Assembly: GCA_963701445.1 (NCBI GenBank)
Contig: CAVPAM010000027.1
Location: 1 to 64,000, forward strand
DNA length: 64,000 nucleotides
DNA from: CAKZLS01 sp963701445
GTDB lineage: Bacteria; Pseudomonadota; Alphaproteobacteria; Rhodospirillales; Defluviicoccaceae
Reading direction: 5' to 3'
A program made the translations under genes and the position numbers. This document shows, one piece after another, positions 20,067-29,464 of the stretch; the first letter of the stretch is position 1, and every line of letters begins with the position of its first letter. Under the pieces are notes generated by a model. The model made no database searches and was not told the DNA's origin. It worked only from the letters and a program-made list of their open reading frames with translations.

Positions 20067-20099
20067 GATTTATGACAGTTGCGTTAAGGTTTTGTGACA
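20067..20099 (-). promoter_or_regulatory. Pho box of three 11-bp repeats upstream of pstS
   Basis: Read towards pstS, three contiguous 11-mers are seen: TGTCACAAAAC, CTTAACGCAAC and TGTCATAAATC. The outer two match the PhoB half-site TGTCA followed by an AT-rich run; the middle one is weaker. The 11-bp period and position upstream of pstS fit a PhoB-binding site (established for this regulon). Binding itself is inferred. Confidence 0.75.
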
Positions 20100-20138
20100 A
20101 GCGGGGCGGAACGCCGCGACCCGCCCGGTCCGGAAGCT

Positions 20139-21392
20139 TCAGGCCGCGTCCGCCGCCGCCGGCAGCACGACCGTCACCGTCGTCCCCGCCCCCTCCCGGC
20201 TTTTGATGGTGATCTGGCCCCGGTGGCGGCTGACGATGTGCTTGACGATGGCCAGTCCCAGCCCGGTGCCGCCCAGCCGGCGCGACCGGCCTTCGTCGAT
20301 CCGGTAGAAACGTTCCGTCAGCCGTGGAATGTGGATGGCGGAGACGCCCTCTCCCTGGTCGCTGACCGACACCGAGACGCCGCGCCCGTCGCCGCCGGGA
20401 ACCCGGTCGACGGGCCGCGCCGCGATGCCGATGGGCGTTCCGGCGCGCCCGTACTTAATGGCGTTGTCCATCAGGTTGTGGAACACCTGCGTGAGCTGAT
20501 CGGGATCGCCGGCCACCATCGGCAGGTCGTCCGGGCACTGGATATCGAACGCCATGTCCCGCCCTTCCGCGCGCACCAGCAAGGCGTCGGCGACACGGGT
20601 CAGGATCCGGCGGAGATCGGCCTGGCCCCGGGGCCTGACGTGCTCGTTGATTTCCACGCGCGACAGCGACATCAGGTCCTCGACCAGCCGCGCCATGCGC
20701 AGGGCCTCGTCGTGCATGATGCCGAGAAAGCGCTCGCGCGCCTCGGCATCGTCGCTGGCCGGTCCGCGCAGCGTCTCGATGAAGCCGATCAGGGCGGACA
20801 GGGGCGAGCGCAGTTCGTGGCTGGCGTTGGCGACGAAATCCGCCCGGCTCTGCTCCGCCTTCTTGGCCCGGGTCTCGTCATGAAGGACGAGGATGACCCG
20901 CGGTCCGCCGGGATCCCCAAGATCCGCGGGGTCCTCGGTTCCGGGAAGCCGGGCCACGTGGAGCGTGAACGACCGGGGGACCGGCACGGGAAGGGCGATT
21001 TCCTCGTTGATCGACGGAATTCCGGCGGACACCGTATCCACCGCCGCGAGCACATCCGGATGGCGCAGCGACAGCGCCAGGTCGCCGCCCAGCCGGCCCA
21101 CGCCGAGAACGTCGCGGGCCGGCCGGTTGGCGGCGACGATGGACCGCTGGGCGTTGAGCAGAATGACCGGATCGGGGATGCCTTCCAGGATATCCCGGTG
21201 GGTCGCGGCGGGCGCCGGCTCGGCGGCCTGGAGTTCGGGCGGGTCGGGAAGCGCGGGCCGCTGGAGAAACCACAGGCACCCCAACGCCAGGGCGCCGGCC
21301 ACGGCGAGCGCCGCGAGCGGCGCGACGAGCCCGATGAACGCCAGCGCGGCAAGAACGCAGGCAGCCGGCGCGATCGCGACCAGCAAAGCCAA
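20139..21392 (-). CDS. phoR: Phosphate regulon sensor histidine kinase PhoR
   Basis: A 417-residue sensor kinase. Two N-terminal membrane helices (residues ~1-50) precede a PAS-like domain (~75-180). The HisKA segment has the phospho-accepting His in NASHELRSPLSALIGF, and the catalytic domain has the N-box FHNLMDNAIKYG, DQGEGVS and the G-box GTGLGLAIVKHI. The position upstream of pstS and of the Pho cluster identifies it as PhoR. The start is uncertain: the first in-frame candidate is a TTG at 21392 with no good ribosome site, so the true N-terminus may differ slightly. Confidence 0.9.
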   Translation of the reverse strand: MALLVAIAPAACVLAALAFIGLVAPLAALAVAGALALGCLWFLQRPALPDPPELQAAEPAPAATHRDILEGIPDPVILLNAQRSIVAANRPARDVLGVGRLGGDLALSLRHPDVLAAVDTVSAGIPSINEEIALPVPVPRSFTLHVARLPGTEDPADLGDPGGPRVILVLHDETRAKKAEQSRADFVANASHELRSPLSALIGFIETLRGPASDDAEARERFLGIMHDEALRMARLVEDLMSLSRVEINEHVRPRGQADLRRILTRVADALLVRAEGRDMAFDIQCPDDLPMVAGDPDQLTQVFHNLMDNAIKYGRAGTPIGIAARPVDRVPGGDGRGVSVSVSDQGEGVSAIHIPRLTERFYRIDEGRSRRLGGTGLGLAIVKHIVSRHRGQITIKSREGAGTTVTVVLPAAADAA

Positions 21393-21594
21393 TTTCGAGG
21401 TCAGTTTTGGCAGCGGGCGGGCCCCCGGTTGAGGTCCAGTTTTCGAAGACGCGTTACCCTGGCGCGTCCAAAACGACGCGCCCGCCGCAATCTATAGCAC
21501 CGATCACCGGCGGTGACTCATGGCGATTGTGTTTCACGCGCCCCGCGTTCGAGGCGCGGCCGCCAGCCGCCGGTCGCCTGAATGACACTCCCGG

Positions 21595-22653
21595 TCATCC
21601 GCCGAAGGCAAGCTTCCTGACCTTCAACTCCTGCTCGGAAACCACGCAGTTGCGGCCCGCGTTCTTGGCCGCGTACAACGCGCGGTCGGCGCGTTCGATC
21701 AGATCGCCCGGGTGCTCCCGGCAATCGAACAGCGCGGCGCCGATGGAGACGGTAATGGATCCGAGACGGTCGCCGGTCTTGCGGTTGATCATCTCTCTTT
21801 TCGCCAACCGCTGGCGAATCTGCTCCGCCAGCTTGACGGCGTCGGCCAGCCGGGTTTTCGGCAGAACCGCCGCGAATTCCTCGCCGCCGTAGCGGGCCGC
21901 GGTATCCTGGCCCTTCAGGGTATCCTTCAGGATCCCCGCCATGAGCTTGATGACCTGATCGCCGATATGGTGACCGTACGCGTCGTTGACCTGCTTGAAG
22001 TTGTCGAGATCGAGGATCAGCAGACAGAGCGGATCGCCCGAGTCCAGGGCCTCGTGGGTGGCCTCCCGGAGCTTGAAATCGAACATCTTGCGGTTGGCCA
22101 GGCCCGTCAGCGCGTCGGTCATGGCCTCCTGGCGGGCGCTCTCCAGTTCGGTCTTCAGCGCCGAGATTTCGGCAGCCGATTTCTTGAGCTGCTGGTCCAC
22201 CTCGCTGCTTTTTTCGACCATGGCGCGGGTTTGGGTCAGCACGGTGCCAATCACCGCCTTCAGATCCTCGGCGCGCCGAATGCCGGAGAGGGACCCGCTG
22301 GCGCTTTCCAGCGTTTGCTCGTAGTCGACGGCGTTCCGGCCCGCTTGCTCCAGGGCCGCCATTACCGCCGCGAGTTCCACCTCCATCTTCTGCGCGATCA
22401 GATGCGACGGCACGGCCTCGTAGGGGCTGGAGCCGAATTTCTGGAAGACGGACGCGTTCTGCTCCTCGGTGAATTCCTGATTGGCGTCCAGGAGCATGTC
22501 CATCGTCATCTTGAGCTCCGGCGAATCGCCGGAAAAATAAGTATACCAAATCGAAAAATTATTCGGCTGGGGAGCGATCCCCCGCTCCTCCATCAATGAA
22601 ATCGCCATGCCAGCGTAGTCGCACGCCTGCTCAAGCGAATGCGCGTATTTCAT
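21595..22653 (-). CDS. Diguanylate cyclase (GGDEF)
   Basis: A 352-residue cytoplasmic protein. The N-terminal ~170 residues are helical, with a coiled-coil-like stretch (SSEVDQQLKKSAAEISALKTELESAR, in parts). They contain no recognised sensor domain, but this type of N-terminus is common in Rhodospirillales cyclases. The C-terminal GGDEF domain begins DALTGLANRKMFD and has the active-site motif RYGGEEF, so it should make cyclic di-GMP from GTP. No I-site RxxD is seen at the usual place five residues before GGEEF (the residues there are KGQD). The gene is isolated between phoR and a thioesterase gene. Confidence 0.9.
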   Translation of the reverse strand: MKYAHSLEQACDYAGMAISLMEERGIAPQPNNFSIWYTYFSGDSPELKMTMDMLLDANQEFTEEQNASVFQKFGSSPYEAVPSHLIAQKMEVELAAVMAALEQAGRNAVDYEQTLESASGSLSGIRRAEDLKAVIGTVLTQTRAMVEKSSEVDQQLKKSAAEISALKTELESARQEAMTDALTGLANRKMFDFKLREATHEALDSGDPLCLLILDLDNFKQVNDAYGHHIGDQVIKLMAGILKDTLKGQDTAARYGGEEFAAVLPKTRLADAVKLAEQIRQRLAKREMINRKTGDRLGSITVSIGAALFDCREHPGDLIERADRALYAAKNAGRNCVVSEQELKVRKLAFGG

Positions 22654-22774
22654 GGCAACCCCCGGAATCTAGCCCATCTGAACCAGCCGGCATCATAGGG
22701 CGGCGGTCGTTAACACCGCGTAAACAACAGCCCCGCGAACAGCGTTCAGCCACCGAACGCGCCCCCCGCGCCGC

Positions 22775-23284
22775 TCACCGGGGCCGGCGGGTGTCCAGGC
22801 CGATGGCGCGGCCGGCCCGCGAGGGACGCGGGAGGGCGGATTGCTCCGAAACCGCCCGCTCGATCCGCCGGGCGGCCTCCGCCGGGATCGGCGCCGTCCG
22901 CCGCGTTTCCAGGTCCACGTGCAGGCACAGCACCTCGTTGGTCGCGACCAGGCCCTCGATCCCGTCGGCATGCATTTCATGATACAGGATCAACCGCTTG
23001 CCATCGAAACCGAGGATGCGGCTGGCGACGCTCAGGGTATCGCCCGCGCCGACCTCCCGCTCGTAGGTCACGTGGGCCTCGCCGACGAACACCGAGCCCG
23101 TGGTCCGCTCGCGGTAGGCTTCGCCGAGATCCAGAAAATCCATCACCGCGTCGGTGGCGTGGTCGAACACCAGCACGTAGTAGGCCACGTTCATGTGACC
23201 GTTGTAGTCGACCCACTCGGGCCGGACGGTCTCGACGTGGGGGGCAGGCGGGGCATCCGTGTGTTGACAGGCGGGGTTGGTCAC
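22775..23284 (-). CDS. Hot-dog-fold thioesterase, 4-HBA-CoA type
   Basis: A 169-residue protein with the acyl-CoA thioesterase signature VDYNGHMNVAYY (catalytic Asp in DYNGHMN) and a typical VTYEREVGAGDTLSV strand. The fold family includes thioesterases acting on aryl- or short-chain acyl-CoA and carnitine-pathway thioesterases; the substrate cannot be decided. The start at 23284 is GTG. The C-terminal ~25 residues are Arg/Ala-rich and outside the domain. It is divergent from the fetA-like gene with a 51-bp gap. Confidence 0.85.
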   Translation of the reverse strand: MTNPACQHTDAPPAPHVETVRPEWVDYNGHMNVAYYVLVFDHATDAVMDFLDLGEAYRERTTGSVFVGEAHVTYEREVGAGDTLSVASRILGFDGKRLILYHEMHADGIEGLVATNEVLCLHVDLETRRTAPIPAEAARRIERAVSEQSALPRPSRAGRAIGLDTRRPR

Positions 23285-23335
23285 AACAGTCTTCCTTCAA
23301 CTGAACCGGGTTGATCGACGGAACGGCCCCAGACT

Positions 23336-24026
23336 ATGCCCCAGATCGCGACCCTTGCCGAGACCGGAGCCGAATTGCCGGCGCTGACGATCCTGGGGCT
23401 GCGGCGTCCGGGGCTCGAACCGGCGTCGCTGCGCGTCGAGGCCGGCGAATGCGTGGCGGTGTCCGGTCCCTCGGGGGCGGGGAAAAGCCTGTTGTTGAGG
23501 TCCATCGCCGACCTGGATCCGAACGAGGGAGAGGTCCGTCTCGGCTCGGCCGCGCGCGACGCCATCCCGGCGCCGCTCTGGCGCCGCCAGGTGATCTACG
23601 TCGCCGCCGAATCCGGGTGGTGGGCCCCGGACGTGGGAGCCCATTTCGAAGACCCGGAGGCCGCCGCCGGGATCCTCGGCGATCTCGCCCTGCCCGGCGA
23701 GGCGCTGCGGTGGCCGGTGAGCCGTCTGTCCACCGGCGAGCGTCAGCGGCTGGCGCTCGCCCGGGCCCTGGCGCTGACGCCGAGGGTCCTGCTTCTCGAC
23801 GAGCCGACATCCGGCCTCGACCGGGAGTCCGCGTCGCTGGTCGAGAGCCTGCTCTCCCGCGCCCTGGCCCGGGGCGCGGCCGTCCTCCTGGTCACCCATG
23901 ATCGCGAACAGGCCGGGCGGCTCGCCAGCCGCCATCTGCAGATGATCAAGGGGCGCCTGACCATCGGACGAGCCGGCCCTTGGCGGCGAACCGGCGGCGG
24001 AAACCGGGGCGGGCGGGACGGAATGA
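23336..24026 (+). CDS. fetA: FetA/YbbL-type ABC exporter ATPase (frameshifted near the end)
   Basis: A small ABC ATPase with Walker A GPSGAGKSLLLR, signature LSTGERQRLALARA and Walker B LLLDEPTSGLD, then VTHDREQAGRLASR. This short form, directly followed by a YbbM-like permease, matches FetA (putative iron export, oxidative stress). As sequenced, the frame runs on into the permease gene. If one base is dropped at about 23975-23980 (GGCCCT), the frame ends GGEPAAETGAGGTE and stops at a TGA overlapping the permease ATG. The resulting 230 codons divide evenly, so I infer a one-base insertion rather than a natural fusion. Confidence 0.8.
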
Positions 24027-24831
24027 GCTACATCCCGCTCAGCTATCTCGACATCGCCCTGGCGGCTCTCCTGCTCGCCGTCAACGGCGCGCTGTCCATC
24101 GGCTTGAAACTGGGCCTGGGACGGCGGCTGCTGGTGGCGGCGACCCGCATGACGGTCCAGTTGCTGCTGGTGGGGCTGGTTCTGAAACTGCTGTTCGCGA
24201 CCGCGTCGCCCTGGCTCACCGGCGGCGTGGTCCTGGTCATGGTCGGATTCGCCGGCCACGAGATCACCGCCCGCCAGGTCTCGCGGTTCCGTGGCGGATG
24301 GACCCAGGGCATCGGCGCCACCAGCATGATGGTGGCGGGGATCAGCGTCACCCTGCTCGCCCTGACCACCCAGATCCGCGCCGATCCGTGGTACGACCCG
24401 CGCTACGCCATCCCGTTGCTGGGCATGATCCTGGGCAACGCCATGACCGGGGTCAGTGTCGCTCTCGACCGCCTGTCGACGTCGGCGGAGCGCGAGCGAG
24501 TCGGCCATCGAGGCCCGGCTGTGCCTCGGGCACGCCATGACCGAGGCCATGAGCACCATCCGCCGCGACGCCGTCCGCGCCGGCCTGATCCCCACCATCA
24601 ACGCCATGTCGGCGGCGGGCCTGGTGTTCCTGCCGGGCATGATGACCGGCCAGATCCTCGCCGGCGTCGATCCGGAGGAGGCGGTGAAGTATCAGCTTGC
24701 TGATCATGTTCCTGATCGCCGGCGGAACCGGCCTCGGGGTGGTGGTCGCGGTATGGATCGCCGAACGCCGCCTGACCGACCGCCGCCACCGCCTCCGCCT
24801 CGACCGCCTGACCCGGATCAAGGGAAACTGA
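24023..24831 (+). CDS. fetB: FetB/YbbM-type ABC exporter permease (two frameshifts)
   Basis: The permease starts MSYIPLSYLDIALAALLL and has about seven membrane helices (UPF0014 family). Conserved stretches are MVGFAGHEITARQV and GMILGNAMTGVSVALDRL. The frame shifts near 24485-24500 and again near 24695-24698 (CAGCTTGCTG, where one T is extra). Joining the three frames gives AIEARLCLGH, NAMSAAGLVFLPGMMTGQILAG and then LLIMFLIAGGTGLGVVVA, the expected UPF0014 order. The corrected length is 268 residues and the span is two bases too long, consistent with two insertions. Confidence 0.82.
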
Positions 24832-24874
24832 CACCCAGGCCGCCCGCGTCAACCGGCCGGAACATCCCGGTACC

Positions 24875-24928
24875 GGGGGGGGGGGTGCAACGCGTTTTTC
24901 GCAAAACAACCCCGTGCACAGTAGAATT
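24875..24928 (-). repeat. Dispersed 54-bp repeat with C11 tract, copy A
   Basis: On the minus strand the copy contains GGGGTTGTTTTGC, AACGCGTT and a run of exactly eleven C. It matches, in opposite orientation, the copy at 61037-61090 at nearly all positions, including the same C11 length. It is not part of a gene I can recognise. It sits just downstream of fetB, at the left edge of the accessory region. Confidence 0.75.
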
Positions 24929-25063
24929 GGCTTGGTTATGGTCCCGTCCCCCACCGGAATCGGGTAGCCGGCAGCGGGCGACCGGAATGGAAAAAAGGGA
25001 CCGCGACCGGAGCTTTCCGGCTGCTTGCGGCGGGCAAAAAGACGGGGCGGGATGTATTTACAA

Positions 25064-25073
25064 TGTGCGCACA
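25064..25073. promoter_or_regulatory. Palindrome TGTGCGCACA upstream of the antitoxin gene
   Basis: A perfect 10-bp palindrome 37 bp before the DUF1778 start, inside an AT-rich stretch. Its position suits an autoregulatory operator for a ribbon-helix-helix antitoxin. No binding evidence exists; this is inference from position. Confidence 0.4.
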
Positions 25074-25110
25074 CATGGGTTTATGTGATTTCGCAACACC
25101 GGAGAGCGAC

Positions 25111-25404
25111 ATGACAAATGCCAGTGCCGGGGACCGGGCGGCCCGCGACGTGAACATCAATTTGCGCGCCAGCCGTCAACAGCGGTCGCTGATCGACCGG
25201 GCGGCCGAGGCGCTCGGCAAGAGCCGGTCGAACTTCATGCTGGACGCCGCCAGGCGCGAAGCGGAATCGGTCCTGCTGGTCCGGGGGTATTTCGCCGTCG
25301 ACGCCGAGGGTTTCAAAGCCTTCACGGAGAGGCTGGACGCGGGACCGACGGAGAATTCCGAACTGCGCCGTCTGCTCGGCGAAAAGGCGCCCTGGGACAG
25401 GTGA
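25111..25404 (+). CDS. DUF1778 (TacA-type) antitoxin
   Basis: A 97-residue protein. VNINLRASRQQRSLIDRAAEALGKSRSNFML is the DUF1778 ribbon-helix-helix DNA-binding segment (seen in parts), followed by a C-terminal tail that normally wraps the toxin (GYFAVDAEGFKAFTERLD). Such antitoxins pair with GNAT acetyltransferase toxins that acetylate charged tRNA. The ATG at 25111 follows GGAGAG. The stop overlaps the next start by 4 bp (GTGA), the usual arrangement, but that toxin is truncated here. Confidence 0.85.
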   Translation: MTNASAGDRAARDVNINLRASRQQRSLIDRAAEALGKSRSNFMLDAARREAESVLLVRGYFAVDAEGFKAFTERLDAGPTENSELRRLLGEKAPWDR

Positions 25405-25616
25405 GCGGCGGCACTGAAACGATCGGGCCACCGGAACCGCCGGGGCCGGGGCACGACCTTGCGGCGTTCGATTCCGGCGTGCCGGCGCTGGACGACTGGC
25501 TCCGGCGGCATGCCCCGCGAAATCAGGAACGGGGCGCGTCCCGAACCTACGTGATCCGTCGCGAGGGGCGGGTGGCTTACCAATGCAGAATGATGGGAAC
25601 CGGGCTCGCGCCTTGA
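25401..25616 (+). pseudogene. Truncated GNAT toxin remnant
   Basis: The first ~58 codons are recognisable as the N-terminus of a GNAT toxin paired with DUF1778: FDSGVPALDDWLRRHAPRNQ, then ASRTYVIRREGRVA (in parts). The expected continuation (a GYYAL-like strand and the acetyl-CoA-binding R/QxxGxG/A loop) is missing. From about 25576 the sequence becomes the reverse complement of the 3' end of the debranching gene, and the frame runs only to a chance stop at 25616. The toxin is therefore inactivated by a junction at ~25575. The antitoxin gene remains intact. Confidence 0.75.
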
Positions 25617-27773
25617 CCTTCGGGAAACGCCGTGACCCGATCGCCGATGCGCTGGAAGCTCAGGTCGACCGTCACATCCCCCACAGCGAGATGGAACAGA
25701 GTCAAGCGGTCGATCCCGTTCGGCAGTCGGGGCCGATCGATGTGGATCTCGCCGCGCGCGCCGTCGACGGTGATGCCGAGACAGGCTTGCAGCAGCATGA
25801 AGGCGGCGCCCGCCGCCCAAGCTTGCGGCAAGCAGGCGACCGGATAGCCGGTCGGCGCCTCGCCCGATACCCGATCGAAGCCGCAGAAAAGCTCGGGCAA
25901 GCGCATGTCGAAGTGAACCGCCGCGGCAAACACTTCGCCCATAAGGCGGACCACGTCGTCGCGCGCGCCGTAACGCGCGAGGCCGGCGGCGCACAACGCG
26001 GTATCGTGTGGCCAGACGGAGCCGTTGTGGTAGGACATGGGATTGAAGCGCGGCTGTCCCTTGGCGAGCGTACGAACACCCCAGCCGGAGCTGAAAGGCA
26101 GACCCCGGAGTTGTGCCGCGACCTGACTCGCTCGTGCCGCCGATGGAAGACCCGTGAACAGGAGATGCCCGGCGTTCGAACCGCGGACTCTGCACGGCAC
26201 GCCTTGACCATCGAGTGCCAGCGCGTAGTAGCCCTCGGCCTCGAGCCAGAAGCGGCGCTCGACGGCATTGCGTAGCCGTTCGCTTCGCCCATAGCCAAAG
26301 CCCCGCCCGATCTGGCTCGCCGCGCCGTTCCGCGAGTTCGGCCATCGTCCGGAGAGCAGAGTACACGTAGCCCTGCACCTCAACGAGGGCGATCGGCCCG
26401 CGTGCGTCGCTCCCGTCGGCGTGAAAGACGGAATCATGGCTATCCTTCCAGCCCTGATTGGCGAGGCCGGTATCCGCGGCGCGGGCGTAGTCGAGGAAGC
26501 CGTCCTTGTTTGCATCGCAAACACTCTCGATCCAGGCCATCGCCGCGAGCAGCGACGGCCAGAGCGTGCCAATGAAGGCCGTATCGCCCGTGTGCCGCGC
26601 GTAGGCTCCCGCGAGCATGACGAACAGGGGCGTGGTGTCGACCCCACCGTAGTACTGAGCGAACGGCAGCTCGCGCACCGCCGCCATCTCGCCCTTGCGC
26701 CGCTCGTGCATGATCTTGCCCGGCGCGGCATCCTGGAAGGATGAGGTCTCCACCGCCTGGTGCTCGGCGAGGAAGGCGAGCACGCCACGTGCGAGCGAGG
26801 GATTGAGCCACAGGGTTTGCAGGGCTGTGATGATGGCGTCTCGGCCGAACGGCGTCGAGAACCAGGGAATGCCGGCATAGGGGTAAGGCCCGGTCGGCAG
26901 ATCCGTGGTGAGGAGGGCGAGGTCAGCGCTCGATTTGTCGAGCCATTCGTTGAACAGACGTCCTGAGCTGCGCACCGTGGCGCCAAGCCGCCGCCTCGCC
27001 CGGATCGCGATCCGTGCTCGGGCGGCCGCCGCGCGGAAGCGGGCCCGTGACGGCAGCTCCGGCGCGTCTGGTGCGACCTCGATATAGAGTTCCCAGCATG
27101 CGCCTGGGCCGAGGCGGATGATGATTTCGGCGCTGTCCAGGGTCAGCCGATCGGGAACCTCCGAGAACGCCAGCGAAGAGGTACGGACGATATCGTCCAG
27201 GCCGATGTAGCCCAGACGGACCGTGTGGCTTGTCAGCGCCGCCGGCAGAGGCCTGCCGCGGACCGCGCGACGCGAGCCTCGGATCTCGAACATGTCGCGG
27301 AAGTCGGCCGCTATGCTCAGGCCCAACGGGGCCACAACCTCGAGTTCCGCGTAGTTCGTGACGGTCAGCCGTTCGTAGACCCGTGACTCCCAAAGAAATC
27401 GCGTGCGCTCGATGTGGAGAACGCCTTCCGGCATCGGCGACCCGCCGAGCGGCGGCAAGGGGCGGTTCGTCAGGTTGGACGTGAAAAAGACGTTGTCCTG
27501 GCTGATCCGCGCACCGAGCAGCGACGGGAGGTGCCCGCCGAGAGTAAGTCTGAAGCTGGACAGAACGCGTGTGTCGTTACGGAAGAGGCCGTCGCCTTCG
27601 CCCCAAATGTCGCCGCTGGCGTCGGCGACCAGGAAGGTGTCGCCATGCTTCAGCACGAACAGGCGAAGCGGTGAGGGCGGCCCGCCTGCCTGGGCTTCCA
27701 AAGGACCGACCGTCGATGGAATGGCCGCCGATGGAATGCCCGGGGTCGAAAATGGCTCTGGGGATGCCGCCAT
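25577..27773 (-). CDS. Glycogen-debranching-type (amylo-alpha-1,6-glucosidase-like) enzyme (frameshifted)
   Basis: The N-terminal domain (residues ~35-230) is of the GDE_N_bis type, with VLKHGDTFLVADASGDIWG and NDTRVLSSFRL. It is followed by an (alpha/alpha)6 catalytic part with GIPWFSTPFGRDAIITALQ, QGWKDSHDSVFHADG and NPMSYHNGSVWPHDTAL. The frame changes at about 26280-26288: removing one base from GCGAAGCGAACGG gives WAKERLRNAVERRFW. The corrected protein has 731 residues and the span is one base too long. This class is common in rhizobia beside a glycosyltransferase gene, as here. The substrate is probably an alpha-glucan, not proved. Its stop lies exactly at the junction that cuts the GNAT toxin. 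Confidence 0.85.
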
Positions 27774-27780
27774 CGCGAGG

Positions 27781-28845
27781 CTAGCCTGTTGCCGCGACAG
27801 GGAGGTCCGGATCGATCCCGTGGGCGAGACCCCAATAAAGGCTGATGTAGTTGCGTGCCATCACCGTCGATGAGAAGCGCCGGTCGAAGACTCGGCGGAT
27901 CACCCATCGGTCCAGCCCGGCGGCGGCCTTCACCGCGCTCGCGGCTTCGCTTTCGGACTCCACGATGAACCCGGTCACGCCGTGATCGACGATCTCCGGC
28001 ACGGAGCCGCAGCGCCACGCGATGACAGGGGTGCCGCACGCCATGGCCTCGATCATGACGAGGCCGAAAGGCTCCGGCCAGTCGATCGGAAACAGCAGCG
28101 CCGCGGCATTGCCGAGAAACGCGGGCTTCTCCAGATCGTTGATCTCGCCGACGAACTCGACCCCGGGATCCGCAAGCAGGGGTTCGATCACATCCGCGAA
28201 ATAGGCGCGGTCCACGGCATCGACCTTCGCGGCGATCTTGAGCTTGAGGCCGGCGCTCCTTGCGATGGCGATGGCGCGGTCGGGCCGCTTTTCGGGTGAG
28301 ATCCGGCCGAGAAAGGCCAGATAGTCACGCGCCGGCTTGGGCGTGATGCCCAGCGATTCGTTGGACAAGCCGTGTTGGATGGTCCGCGCCCAATTCGCCC
28401 CCGGAAGCGGAAGCCTCTGGTGGTCCGAGATCGAGACCAGCGGGTACTGTGGCCAGCGGGCGTAGGCGCCACGCAGATCCTGCACATCCAGTCGGCCATG
28501 CAGGGTCGTCACGGTCTTGTGTGCCAACTCCTCGAAGAAAGGAAAGTGGAGCAGGTCGACGTGGAAGTGGATGACATCGAACTCATCCTGCCTGAGACGC
28601 ACCTCCTGCAGCATGCACAGATGGGCGGCGAGGTCCGACTTGAAGGGGTGCGGGTCGAGCCGGATGGCCTGATTGCGTACGGGAACCAGTCTTGCCTTTG
28701 TCCGGGCATCCGCGCTGGAAAAAAGCGTCACGTCGTGGCCGAGATCGACGAGCGCATCGGTAAGATGAGCCACGATCCGCTCGGTGCCGCCGTAGAGAAG
28801 AGGAGGCACAGCCTCATAGAGAGGTGCAACCTGGGCAATCCTCAT
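27781..28845 (-). CDS. Glycosyltransferase family 4 protein
   Basis: A 354-residue GT-B glycosyltransferase. The N-terminal acceptor domain begins RIAQVAPLYEAVPPLLYGGTER, and the donor domain contains FLGRISPEKRPDRAI and the E-x7-E motif PEPFGLVMIEAMACGTPV. It acts on a nucleotide-sugar donor; the acceptor is unknown. It lies 7 bp upstream of the debranching gene in the same direction, so the two form one transcript. The ATG has AAAGGAA upstream. The promoter should lie in the AT-rich block 28850-29060. Confidence 0.88.
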   Translation of the reverse strand: MRIAQVAPLYEAVPPLLYGGTERIVAHLTDALVDLGHDVTLFSSADARTKARLVPVRNQAIRLDPHPFKSDLAAHLCMLQEVRLRQDEFDVIHFHVDLLHFPFFEELAHKTVTTLHGRLDVQDLRGAYARWPQYPLVSISDHQRLPLPGANWARTIQHGLSNESLGITPKPARDYLAFLGRISPEKRPDRAIAIARSAGLKLKIAAKVDAVDRAYFADVIEPLLADPGVEFVGEINDLEKPAFLGNAAALLFPIDWPEPFGLVMIEAMACGTPVIAWRCGSVPEIVDHGVTGFIVESESEAASAVKAAAGLDRWVIRRVFDRRFSSTVMARNYISLYWGLAHGIDPDLPVAATG

Positions 28846-29464
28846 CGACGTTGTTCCTTTCGTTTGAGCTAATACTCAGAAGATGTTCTACTGAATTTCT
28901 AGAGTTGCTGGCGCAGCTTCAATTAGTAAATATATGGTGAATATGAGAAAATTACATCATATCACAAAAAATAAATAAATATTAATTCTGATAATCTGAG
29001 CTATTTTTTAAATTTGTGGAACGATTACATCACATACATGGCATCATGTTCAAGTAAATTATTATACCATGCTAACTTTACTTGCCGCGCGGACGATGGG
29101 GCCGAAGGTGGTGAAATGGACGACCGAACACCTCGGCGATCTGTTGAACGCCATAGGCGCCGGTGGCGTGGGCGGCGGTATCGGGCGGCTGTTTCAGCAC
29201 CTCGGCCGGTATCACGTGCCATATTTCAATCATCGTTACCGGTGCACTGACACGCTATTGGAGCGGCGTTACCGGGCCAGTGCCCGAGGGCGGGCGAACG
29301 GTATCGTCGCGCCGAGGCCCAAGGGCGGTGATCGCCGGCCCAAGACCTGCCGAAAGTCGATCTACTGACTGAAACTACCGCGACAAATCCCGAGCTCCGT
29401 GATCAACTTAATTCTCACCACCTTGATTCCGTAATTCCGCGTAATCCCTCAAAGAAGAGGGATC
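28846..29464. other. AT-rich intergenic stretch with weak open frames, no supported gene
   Basis: Positions 28860-29075 are strikingly AT-rich against the GC-rich surroundings. From about 29096 to 29368 a plus-strand frame with GC-rich codons reads PKVVKWTTEHLGDLL and GAGGVGGGIGRLFQHLG. It has no homology I recognise and its second half changes character, so it may be a gene remnant. Near 29430-29463 there is a short inverted repeat, TCCCTC with GAGGGA, just after the stop of the next minus-strand gene. Confidence 0.4.

Noticed and set aside
23336..24703. Natural FetA-FetB fusion protein
   Set aside because: A 1-base correction gives a FetA stop overlapping the FetB ATG and exact lengths for both genes, so the fusion is more likely an artefact.
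29069..29368. 100-residue plus-strand gene in the AT-rich/GC-rich boundary
   Set aside because: Weak start, no recognisable family and changing composition; reported only as a possible remnant.
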